From Pseudomonadota bacterium (GTDB lineage: Bacteria > Bdellovibrionota_B > Oligoflexia > Oligoflexales > JAPPIL01): a stretch of DNA of 16,214 nucleotides. The notes under the pieces were generated by a model. That model was given only the letters and a program-made list of their open reading frames with translations. It ran no database searches and was not told the DNA's origin. Made by a program: the position numbers and the translations under genes. The DNA lies in contig JAPPIL010000186.1 in the NCBI GenBank assembly GCA_028877195.1, positions 1 to 16,214 on the forward strand, in the 5' to 3' direction. The first letter of the stretch is position 1, and each line of letters starts with the position of its first letter. This document shows positions 1 to 6,790 of the stretch, piece after piece.

Positions 1-1295
1 GTTTAAACGTTGGCTGCATACCGACCAAAGCCTTGATTGCATCCGCACATGCCTATGAGAAGACCAATTCATATCTCAACGACGGCTTGTTTAGCTGTCA
101 GAAGTTATCGTTCTCGTGGGACAAGATTCAGGCGCGCAAGGATGCTATCGTTGCCCAGCATCGGCGTGGTTTAAAATTTCTCATGCAAAAAAATAAAGTC
201 GCAGTGCAACAAGGTCTTGCTGCTCTAATTAGTCCAAACACGTTGCTGGTCAGTGATATAGCTGAACAACCAAATGCCACAAAGAAAATAAGCTTCAAGC
301 ATCTTCTACTAGCCACAGGCTCTTACATTAGCCCGCTACCCAAGAGCATCGAGGTCAAGCTTGAGAACCCAGACCTTCTGCACACCTCCGACACTATTCT
401 CGCCATCAAGTCCGTGCCAAAGAGCATCGCAATCATCGGCGGCGGCATCATCGGCATGGAGTTTGCCTGTCTGTTCAATACCTTTGGAGCACAGACAAGC
501 GTCTATGAGGTTGCGCCGACTATCATCGCCAATGAAGATGAAGATTCAATCGCCGCGTTGAGCAAGAGTTGTGAGCAAAGGAAAATTAACCTGCACTGTG
601 CGACTGCTGTCAAAGCCATCACCCAATCAGCGTCGCAAAAAACCGTCAGTGTCAGCAGCGAGCATGGCAGTCATAAATACGAGGTAGTGCTGTTAGCGAC
701 GGGACGATCGCCCGCAACACATAGATTACAGCTCGACAAAATAGGCGTGCAACTTGCCAAGACTGGGCATGTGCCCGTAGATGAGCAGTATAATGTTGTT
801 GGGCATCGCCATATCTACGCCATCGGTGATGTTATCGCAACGTCAGCATTGGCACATACTGCTTCGGCGGAAGCTATGTATGTCGTCGAAAAAATAGCAG
901 GTCTTAAGCCGTCGCCAATCGACTACAACACTAACCCTAACGCAATCTATACCATGCCCGAAGTTGCCAGCATCGGTGCAACCGAGCAAGAGTTGCGCAA
1001 ACAGGGAGTTGCTTACGACAAGATCAAGTATCCGTTCTTGCCGTCAGCCAAAGCCAAAATTGAAGGATGCAGTGAGGGACATGTCAAACTTCTCTACGGC
1101 ACCAAGTATCGTGAAATTTTAGGGGCACATATCGTCAATGCTAAAGCAACCGAGCTGATTTCCGAGCTAGTGTTAGCGAAAGTTTTGGAATCTACCCTTG
1201 ATGAACTGGCGCATGCTATTCACCCGCACCCAACACTTTCTGAAACCTTAATGGAGACCGCACATGCGGGCATCGCTGGCGCTATACATCTTTAA
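1..1295 (+). CDS. lpd: Dihydrolipoamide dehydrogenase (E3), 5'-truncated by window edge
   Basis: Flavoprotein E3 subunit that reoxidises dihydrolipoyl groups of 2-oxoacid dehydrogenase complexes with NAD+. The frame is open from base 1: bases 1-2 complete a Cys codon and codons from base 3 read LNVGCIPTKAL, the redox disulfide motif CxxxxC. The N-terminal FAD-binding part therefore lies outside the window, and the TTG at 33 is an internal codon, not the start. Visible further on are the NAD-binding glycine motif IIGGGIIGMEFA (about 420-475), the ATGR segment (about 700), the FAD-contacting YAIGD segment (about 820-835), and the C-terminal interface with HPHPTLSE (about 1222-1245), which holds the catalytic His-Glu pair. 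It stops at TAA 1293-1295, 18 bases before the E2 gene, so the two are probably cotranscribed. Family assignment is secure. Which 2-oxoacid complex it serves is not. Confidence 0.96.
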   Translation, partial: LNVGCIPTKALIASAHAYEKTNSYLNDGLFSCQKLSFSWDKIQARKDAIVAQHRRGLKFLMQKNKVAVQQGLAALISPNTLLVSDIAEQPNATKKISFKHLLLATGSYISPLPKSIEVKLENPDLLHTSDTILAIKSVPKSIAIIGGGIIGMEFACLFNTFGAQTSVYEVAPTIIANEDEDSIAALSKSCEQRKINLHCATAVKAITQSASQKTVSVSSEHGSHKYEVVLLATGRSPATHRLQLDKIGVQLAKTGHVPVDEQYNVVGHRHIYAIGDVIATSALAHTASAEAMYVVEKIAGLKPSPIDYNTNPNAIYTMPEVASIGATEQELRKQGVAYDKIKYPFLPSAKAKIEGCSEGHVKLLYGTKYREILGAHIVNAKATELISELVLAKVLESTLDELAHAIHPHPTLSETLMETAHAGIAGAIHL

Positions 1296-1313
1296 ACCTT
1301 TGCGTGTAAGACA

Positions 1314-2537
1314 ATGACCATGAAAATCTTTGCTTTACCTGCGATGGGCGAGGGGGTATTTGAAGCAAAAATAAACAAGTGGCTCAAGAGCGAAGGGGAT
1401 CTGGTAAAGGCTGAAGAACCACTCTTGGAAGTATCCACCGATAAAGTTAACACTGAGATCGTCGCTCCTTTTAGCGGCAAACTCATGCACCTGCTTGCTA
1501 ATGCAGGCGAGATGGTCGCAGTTGGTGCAGAGATAGCGCAGATTGCCACTGATTCTACTACTGTCCCTGTTAATGACAGCAAAAGCGCTACAACAGCCCC
1601 TCCTACGCCATCTAGCAAGGCAACAGGCAAAAAACCGCTAGCTTCACCGCTGGTGCGCAAGCTGGCTGCCGAGCATGGGATAAATCTTCAGGACTTGCCG
1701 CAGACCAAACGTTTAACTAAACGCGACATAGATGCTTATCTCGCAGCCCGCACAGCAGCAACGACAGCCCCGACACAACAGTCAACACCACCAACAACTT
1801 CGAGGTTAGCTACTAAATATATCGACGGCGAAGAATATCTTGATGGTGTAAAGGTGCGGCGTGAAAAAATGTCTGCTATACGGCAGGCGATTGCCAACCA
1901 CATGCTAGCGTCGGTGCGCACCTCCCCGCATGTTACGACGGTGTTTGAGATAGACATGGAGCAGTTACTGGCGGCAAAGAACCAATTCGCCCCTGTCTGC
2001 CAACAAAAGTATGGTTTCAAGCTTACCTGCACCCCTTACTTTTTGCACGTTGCTTGCACATGCTTGCAGCAGTTCCCCAGTCTCAATGCTTCTGTTGATG
2101 GGGATGATGTCTTATGGAAGGACAGTATCAACATCGGCTGTGCTGTATCTCTTGGCGCAGACGGTTTAATCGTGCCTGTGTTAAGGAATGCAGATACGTT
2201 GAGCCTTGAGGGTATTGCTCGCAAGCTCAATGATTTGGTGCTCAAAGCAAGAGCCAAGCAGTTAGCAGCGGAAGATGTTTGCGGCGGCACATTTAGTATT
2301 ACTAACCCTGGGGTGTATGGTAGTCTTATGTCCAACCCAATTATCAATCAGCCGCAGGTGGCGATATTGGGTATCGGCAGGATAGTGCCGCGAGCGGTAG
2401 TGGTTGACGGCATGATTGCCATTAGACATCAAGCCTTGATAAGTTTAACATTCGACCATCGCTTGGTCGATGGTGAGGCAGGGGCACGATTTTTAGCCTT
2501 GTTTAAGGAACGGGCTGAAAATTATCATCGCCAGTAA
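1314..2537 (+). CDS. 2-oxoacid dehydrogenase complex acyltransferase (E2)
   Basis: Core acyltransferase moving acyl groups from lipoyl-lysine to CoA. The 407 residues show one lipoyl domain (about 1-80, lipoylated Lys44 in STDKVNTE), an Ala/Thr/Pro linker, a peripheral subunit-binding domain (about 108-145, SPLVRKLAAEHGI), a second Thr/Pro linker, and a catalytic domain (about 175-407) ending in FDHRLVDG with active-site His382 and Asp386. The length fits a single-lipoyl E2. It lies 18 bases after lpd. The order E3 then E2 is unusual, and no E1 gene is seen, so E1 is upstream of the window or elsewhere. The start could be ATG 1314 or ATG 1320; neither has a strong Shine-Dalgarno. Pyruvate, 2-oxoglutarate and branched-chain E2 enzymes cannot be separated by eye, so no symbol is given. 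Confidence 0.95.
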   Translation: MTMKIFALPAMGEGVFEAKINKWLKSEGDLVKAEEPLLEVSTDKVNTEIVAPFSGKLMHLLANAGEMVAVGAEIAQIATDSTTVPVNDSKSATTAPPTPSSKATGKKPLASPLVRKLAAEHGINLQDLPQTKRLTKRDIDAYLAARTAATTAPTQQSTPPTTSRLATKYIDGEEYLDGVKVRREKMSAIRQAIANHMLASVRTSPHVTTVFEIDMEQLLAAKNQFAPVCQQKYGFKLTCTPYFLHVACTCLQQFPSLNASVDGDDVLWKDSINIGCAVSLGADGLIVPVLRNADTLSLEGIARKLNDLVLKARAKQLAAEDVCGGTFSITNPGVYGSLMSNPIINQPQVAILGIGRIVPRAVVVDGMIAIRHQALISLTFDHRLVDGEAGARFLALFKERAENYHRQ

Positions 2538-2695
2538 GCAAGCGCCAAAAGGCACTCGTTTATTGGCGAACAAACAGTTGCCGATAGGCAATATAGGGCA
2601 GACTATGCATTGTAACGAATACATAAAGTAAACCACGCATGCTGACGATTACGACATGTGGAATAGCATGGCGGCATGCCTAGTTAGGAGAACAG
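2538..2695. other. E2-clpP intergenic region with two small inverted repeats
   Basis: The 158 bases separate the E2 operon from clpP. CGCCAAAA (2543-2550) and TATTGGCG (2561-2568) pair at 7 of 8 positions around a 10-base loop. TTGCC (2578-2582) and GGCAA (2587-2591) form a 5-bp hairpin with a GATA loop. Neither is followed by a T-run, so they are not convincing intrinsic terminators. No good sigma70 promoter was found by eye, though clpP presumably has one here. The clpP ribosome-binding site AGGAGA is at 2686-2691. Confidence 0.3.
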
Positions 2696-3289
2696 ATGGC
2701 ACTGATACCGATAGTGGTTGAGAACACCAGTCGTGGTGAGCGTTCATGGGATATTTACTCACGTTTATTGAAGGATAGGATTATATTTCTTGGCACGCCT
2801 ATTGTGGATGAAATTGCCAATGTTATCGTTGCCCAGTTTCTGTTCCTTGAGAGCCAAGATCCTGACAAGGACATTCACTTTTACATCAACTCTCCAGGCG
2901 GCTCGGTAACGGCAGGGCTTGCTATTTACGATGCGATGCAAATAGTTAGGTCTGATATTCGCACTTACAGCATCGGGCAATGTGCGAGCATGGCGGCTTG
3001 GTTGCTGGCGGCGGGAGCAAAGGGCAAGCGTTATGCTTTGCCAAACTCGCGGGTAATGATACATCAGCCGCTAGGTGGTGCTACAGGTCAGGCAACGGAC
3101 ATTGACATTCAGGCAGCCGAGATTATCAACATCAAGAAACGCATGATAAATATTATGGCTGAACATACGGGACGAGATCCAGAGGTGGTGGCGAGAGACA
3201 TTGATCGCGACAACTTCATGTCCGCGGCGGACGCAAAGGCATACGGCATAGTTGATGACATATTTCAACCCGACAAGGCATCAAAGTAA
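2696..3289 (+). CDS. clpP: ATP-dependent Clp protease proteolytic subunit ClpP
   Basis: Serine protease forming the double-heptamer chamber that degrades substrates unfolded by ClpX or ClpA in the cytoplasm. It has 197 residues, the usual length, with the catalytic triad visible: Ser98 in GQCASMAA, His123 in MIHQPLGG, and Asp172 in the DIDRDNFM segment. The oxyanion strand INSPGGSVTAG is at 65-74. The start ATG is supported by AGGAGA four bases upstream, and the N-terminus MALIPIVVENTSRGERSWDIYS is close to the processed form of enterobacterial ClpP, so any propeptide is very short. clpX follows after 28 bases, and the pair is very probably one operon. Cys96 beside the nucleophile is a small deviation from the commoner GQAASM. 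Confidence 0.98.
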   Translation: MALIPIVVENTSRGERSWDIYSRLLKDRIIFLGTPIVDEIANVIVAQFLFLESQDPDKDIHFYINSPGGSVTAGLAIYDAMQIVRSDIRTYSIGQCASMAAWLLAAGAKGKRYALPNSRVMIHQPLGGATGQATDIDIQAAEIINIKKRMINIMAEHTGRDPEVVARDIDRDNFMSAADAKAYGIVDDIFQPDKASK

Positions 3290-3317
3290 TGCGTGTCGCG
3301 GGAATTAAGGAGGCTTA

Positions 3318-4664
3318 ATGGCAAGTCGTGATGCAGGACTACATTGCAGTTTTTGCGGCAAGAACCAGCGTGAAGTTAAGAAGCTTATCGCAGGCCCAAA
3401 CGTCTACATTTGCGACGAGTGTATCCAACTTTGCAACGACATCATCGCCGAAGAAGCGGACAAGGAAGAACTACTTAACACTAGACGCAAAGTCCCTAAC
3501 CCCAAAGAAATAAACAAGATTTTGGATGACTACATCATCGGTCAAGAGCGAGCCAAGAAGACGTTAAGTGTTGCGGTGCACAACCATTACAAGCGCATTG
3601 ACAAAACCGAAAAGAAGGATGATGGTGTTGAACTCCAGAAGTCCAACATACTGTTGATCGGCCCGACTGGTAGTGGCAAGACTCTCTTAGCGCAAACGTT
3701 AGCAAAGATTCTCAATGTTCCATTCACCATTTCGGATGCCACTAATCTCACGGAAGCAGGCTATGTGGGCGAAGATGTTGAGAATATAATTTTAAGTCTG
3801 CTACAAAACGCCGACTACGATGTCGATCTTGCCCAGCGTGGCATTTGCTATGTTGATGAGATAGACAAAATCGCTCGCAAAGGCGAGAACCCCTCTATTA
3901 CCCGTGATGTGTCGGGTGAGGGAGTGCAGCAAGCGTTGCTAAAGATAATTGAAGGCACGGTTGCTAATGTGCCGCCGCGTGGTGGGCGCAAGCATCCGCA
4001 GCAGGAATTTTTGCAGGTAGATACAACCAATATCCTGTTTATCTGTGGTGGTGCTTTTGCTGGGCTTGAAGAGGTGGTTGCTGATCGCATTGAGGTGTCA
4101 TCGATAGGCTTTGGGGCGACTATTCATTCTAAAGACGACCATGATATTTCAGAGTTGCTTGCTAAAACGCAAACCGAAGACTTGATGAAGTTTGGTTTGA
4201 TACCAGAGTTTATCGGGCGTGTGCCAGTCGTCTGTGCCTTATCTGAACTTGACAAGGATGCGTTGATTAAAATCCTTACTGAACCCAAGAACGCGATCGT
4301 CAAGCAATTCAAAAAACTACTTGGCTATGAGCGTGTTGGTTTGCGGTTTACTGACGATGCACTGCAAGCAATCGTAGCTCAAGCGATTGAGCGTAAGACG
4401 GGTGCTCGTGGTTTACGTTCAATTATTGAAGCGTCAATGCTAGACACGATGTATGAGATACCGAGCCTCAAAAGTCTTAAGGAAGTCGTCATGACCGAAG
4501 ACGCTATCAATGGCAAGTCCGAGCCAGTGCTTGTTTATCATTCAGACACTCCGTCTGATAAGGTTAGCGCTAAGGGTAACGCAAAGAACAGCAAGAAAAG
4601 CAACAAGCCCAGCTCAAAATCAGACGACCAACCTGTCAGCACAGGAACGGATGACAAGCGTTAG
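3318..4664 (+). CDS. clpX: ATP-dependent Clp protease ATP-binding subunit ClpX
   Basis: AAA+ unfoldase that recognises tagged substrates and feeds them to ClpP. In order: N-terminal zinc-binding domain (Cys10, Cys13, Cys32, Cys35), Walker A GPTGSGKT (115-122), GYVG pore loop (148-151), Walker B ICYVDEID (176-183), RKH pore loop (224-226), the ClpP-docking IGF tripeptide (263-265), and sensor-2 GARGLRS with Arg364. All parts needed for an active ClpXP are present. The last 40 residues (about 409-448) form a Lys/Ser/Asp-rich, probably disordered tail, longer than I would expect. The start ATG is fixed by a strong AAGGAGG at 3307-3313. No lon follows, unlike the common clpP-clpX-lon order. Confidence 0.98.
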   Translation: MASRDAGLHCSFCGKNQREVKKLIAGPNVYICDECIQLCNDIIAEEADKEELLNTRRKVPNPKEINKILDDYIIGQERAKKTLSVAVHNHYKRIDKTEKKDDGVELQKSNILLIGPTGSGKTLLAQTLAKILNVPFTISDATNLTEAGYVGEDVENIILSLLQNADYDVDLAQRGICYVDEIDKIARKGENPSITRDVSGEGVQQALLKIIEGTVANVPPRGGRKHPQQEFLQVDTTNILFICGGAFAGLEEVVADRIEVSSIGFGATIHSKDDHDISELLAKTQTEDLMKFGLIPEFIGRVPVVCALSELDKDALIKILTEPKNAIVKQFKKLLGYERVGLRFTDDALQAIVAQAIERKTGARGLRSIIEASMLDTMYEIPSLKSLKEVVMTEDAINGKSEPVLVYHSDTPSDKVSAKGNAKNSKKSNKPSSKSDDQPVSTGTDDKR

Positions 4665-4809
4665 CTTTCATCGCCGCAGCGGGCAGCAAGAACAACTCGA
4701 TCAGCATTCCTGAAAAATCAAATATTTTTAAAGTAAAACTTAAAACTCCCGATGGACATGGTTGAGATTAGATATTTGACAATCATGTTATTAGGAGAGG
4801 TTAGTTATT

Positions 4810-5364
4810 ATGTTTAAAGTATTGTTTGTATTGCTGACAAGTTTAGCGTTTGTTTCATGTTCGGTGGCTTAAGATTCCACCCTAGCTTCGGCGGATTTAG
4901 TTGACCCAGGCATTGAAGGCGGCGGTCAACGTGATGGTGATGCGGAGGCAAAACATTTTGCTGATGCGATTTGGGCGCATCGTAACGATGCTGACATCAA
5001 AGCTGCGGTAGATTTTAATGCTAAAAATTCCATCAAAAGACTGTCCGGCAAGCCACGACTAAATCGAATTCAATTCTGCGTCTTGGATTATGCTATCATT
5101 GACTTTGCCTTAAATAGCCTGCAGCACATGATGTCGTATCTAAAAGACAATGATGGTGGTCGTGATGCGGTTGTCATGAGGGCTTGCTTCATAACATCAG
5201 GCGCAACAGCAACTGGTCAAGGTTTCGAGGCCTATGCGGCGACTGCAAACATCAACACGTGCTTGGCCGAAAACCTAAAGAAGCGCAAGGACTTCTACAC
5301 GAATACATGCTCCAAAGAAAAAGTTGAGGAAGTACCGAACAAAAGCAAAGACGATGGCGAATAG
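4810..5364 (+). pseudogene. Lipoprotein gene interrupted by an in-frame TAA (codon 21)
   Basis: ATG 4810 has a good ribosome-binding site (AGGAGAGG, 4793-4800) and encodes a lipoprotein-type signal peptide ending FVSC (Cys17). Codon 21 (4870-4872) is TAA. The same frame then stays open for 163 codons to TAG 5362-5364, with protein-like composition, including about 70 codons before the first candidate restart (TTG 5083, no Shine-Dalgarno). The simplest reading is a single nonsense mutation, or a sequencing error, in a roughly 184-residue lipoprotein. The distal part has four cysteines (in FCVLDY, RACFIT, INTCLA and TNTCSK) that could form two disulfides, and a charged Lys/Glu tail. TAA is a normal stop in neighbouring genes (lpd, E2), so general recoding is unlikely. 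Alternatively, only the 20-residue lipopeptide is made. I recognise no family. Confidence 0.65.
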
Positions 5365-5382
5365 TAAATCAGCAGGAACAGG

Positions 5383-5403
5383 GCGGGAGGCAATGCTTCT
5401 CGC
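5383..5403 (+). terminator. Possible hairpin after the interrupted lipoprotein gene
   Basis: GCGGGAGG (5383-5390) can pair with CTTCTCGC (5396-5403) around CAATG, giving 8 bp with two G-T wobbles. It lies 19 bases after the stop codon of the preceding frame. No T-run follows, so it is at best a weak intrinsic terminator or an RNA-end stabiliser. Confidence 0.25.
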
Positions 5404-5419
5404 TCGCACAGTCAAAACC

Positions 5420-5448
5420 TTGCTATAGCTTGACAAACCCTCTATACT
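5420..5448 (+). promoter_or_regulatory. Putative sigma70 promoter for the lipoprotein-smc pair
   Basis: TTGCTA (5420-5425) and TATACT (5443-5448) are separated by 17 bases, matching -35/-10 spacing with 4/6 and 5/6 consensus bases. The start would fall near 5455, only a few bases before GTG 5462, so the transcript would have almost no leader. A TTGACA at 5430-5435 is too close to TATACT to act with it. Confidence 0.45.
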
Positions 5449-5461
5449 TGAGCCTCAACCT

Positions 5462-6784
5462 GTGGGGCGCTTGCCTTTGCTACAACTACCTAAACTACCG
5501 ATTTTGCTAACCTTGGTGCTGTGTCTAGTCGCTTGTGATGTGTCGCAGCAGTTCATGCAACTTGGTAAACATCTAGCAAGTCCGATAGATGTCGCTGTTG
5601 CCGATACTGGCGCATACTTTTATGTCATCAATGCTGACCATGACCGCACCTACGATCAAGGCTCTATCCTCGTTGTCAGCGAAACTGGCAAAAAGCTGCG
5701 GGCAATTCCCACCCCTCGCCTTGCTAGTAGCATTAGCGTCGCAGGCGATAACATGCTGGTTACTTTCATGCAAAGCACCGAGTCCGAGCAGTCGGAGGTG
5801 CATCGCTATTCCATTCAGACCCCTGCTGCTCCGCAACTTAAAAAACGCTGGCAAGTGGATTGCCTACCACTACAAAGTGTGCAGCGTGTTGGTTACCGCT
5901 ATTTCTTTGTCGGCTGCACTGATGGCACATTACTGCGCGGCGACTATGACACCGATACACTTCGTCCTGTGCGCAAGTATCACCATCCGCGGCGGGCAAT
6001 GTATCTTGATACCGAGCAAGGGTTGTTACTTGCCTTTCCGACTTCGCTTGGGCAACCAGTCGCTGATCGCAGATTAGAAGATAGCGAAGGTGCGAGTGGG
6101 GAAGTAGACAATGGCAGCACTGGTGATAGCAATAGTGGAAATTTTGTCCCTGATGTTTGGGAAAAAGGTCAAGTGCCAGCACATGTGGCGGCAGTTTATC
6201 AGTTTGCGATATATGACATCAAGGCTGACACACGCAATGCACCTGTTTCTGAAATGCATTGGTTAACCTACGATAGTTTAGCAACAGCAAAAAAATATTA
6301 CCGCACTAGTTTTTGGCACGCAACTCCAGACCCTGATGGTCGCTCTAGTTTTTATCTTTCACAGCGCGGTGCTTTACCAACTGCCAGCCACTCGGCGAAC
6401 AATGTCGTCAAGGTCATTATCAACTCGGACTTGCGAACTAATGGCCGGCATGCCCTTACCTTTGAACAAGCGGTGGAATCACCGCATAAGCTCTGGTATC
6501 CAAGTCATCTGGTGGCGCAGCGCCTCGATAATATCGGCAATGTGCTGTTTATCGGCAGTTTGCGTGATAGAGCCAGCTGGCCGCGTGAAGACACCTACTC
6601 AAGCATCGTAGTGCAGACCCCTGCGTGGCAGAGCAAGGTGTCGCGTGGTGATGGTGCTGAACTTGGTGCGTTTGCGGTCAATGCACGTGGCATTATGCTG
6701 ACGGTCGCGTTCTTTTCTAATCGTTTGCGAATGTTTAAACTCGCCCCTACCGCAGAAGAATTTCAAGAAATCATACTTGAGTAG
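5462..6784 (+). CDS. Propeller-like lipoprotein of unknown function, upstream of smc
   Basis: A 440-residue exported lipoprotein. The signal peptide (about 1-24) ends in a canonical lipobox LVAC with Cys25. Aspartate at +2 (C-D) would, under enterobacterial rules, favour inner-membrane retention, though that rule may not hold here. The mature part is rich in short beta-type segments (SPIDVAVADTGAYFYVIN, GSILVVSETGKKLRAI), suggesting a beta-propeller or YVTN-like fold; this is inference from pattern only. A Gly/Ser/Asp/Glu low-complexity stretch lies at about 205-225. The start is uncertain: GTG 5462 has no Shine-Dalgarno, while in-frame TTG 5471 and 5477 follow GGGG. It ends 6 bases before smc, so the two are probably cotranscribed. 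I do not recognise the family. Confidence 0.85.
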   Translation: MGRLPLLQLPKLPILLTLVLCLVACDVSQQFMQLGKHLASPIDVAVADTGAYFYVINADHDRTYDQGSILVVSETGKKLRAIPTPRLASSISVAGDNMLVTFMQSTESEQSEVHRYSIQTPAAPQLKKRWQVDCLPLQSVQRVGYRYFFVGCTDGTLLRGDYDTDTLRPVRKYHHPRRAMYLDTEQGLLLAFPTSLGQPVADRRLEDSEGASGEVDNGSTGDSNSGNFVPDVWEKGQVPAHVAAVYQFAIYDIKADTRNAPVSEMHWLTYDSLATAKKYYRTSFWHATPDPDGRSSFYLSQRGALPTASHSANNVVKVIINSDLRTNGRHALTFEQAVESPHKLWYPSHLVAQRLDNIGNVLFIGSLRDRASWPREDTYSSIVVQTPAWQSKVSRGDGAELGAFAVNARGIMLTVAFFSNRLRMFKLAPTAEEFQEIILE

Positions 6785-6790
6785 TCTGCT

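Noticed and set aside
33..1295. TTG 33 as the start of the dihydrolipoamide dehydrogenase
   Set aside because: The conserved LNVGCIPTK motif is encoded directly upstream in the same frame from base 3, so the coding region runs off the window.
4762..4791. TTGAGA / TGTTAT promoter before the interrupted lipoprotein gene
   Set aside because: The transcript start would fall inside or next to the ribosome-binding site and the -10 match is weak (4/6).
5083..5364. Independent 93-residue gene starting at TTG 5083
   Set aside because: No ribosome-binding site, and the frame is continuous upstream to the lipoprotein start apart from one TAA, so a broken longer gene explains it better.
5589..6077. 162-codon frame overlapping the propeller-like lipoprotein
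   Set aside because: Same strand, +1 frame of a gene with a signal peptide and lipobox; no ribosome-binding site or recognisable domain.
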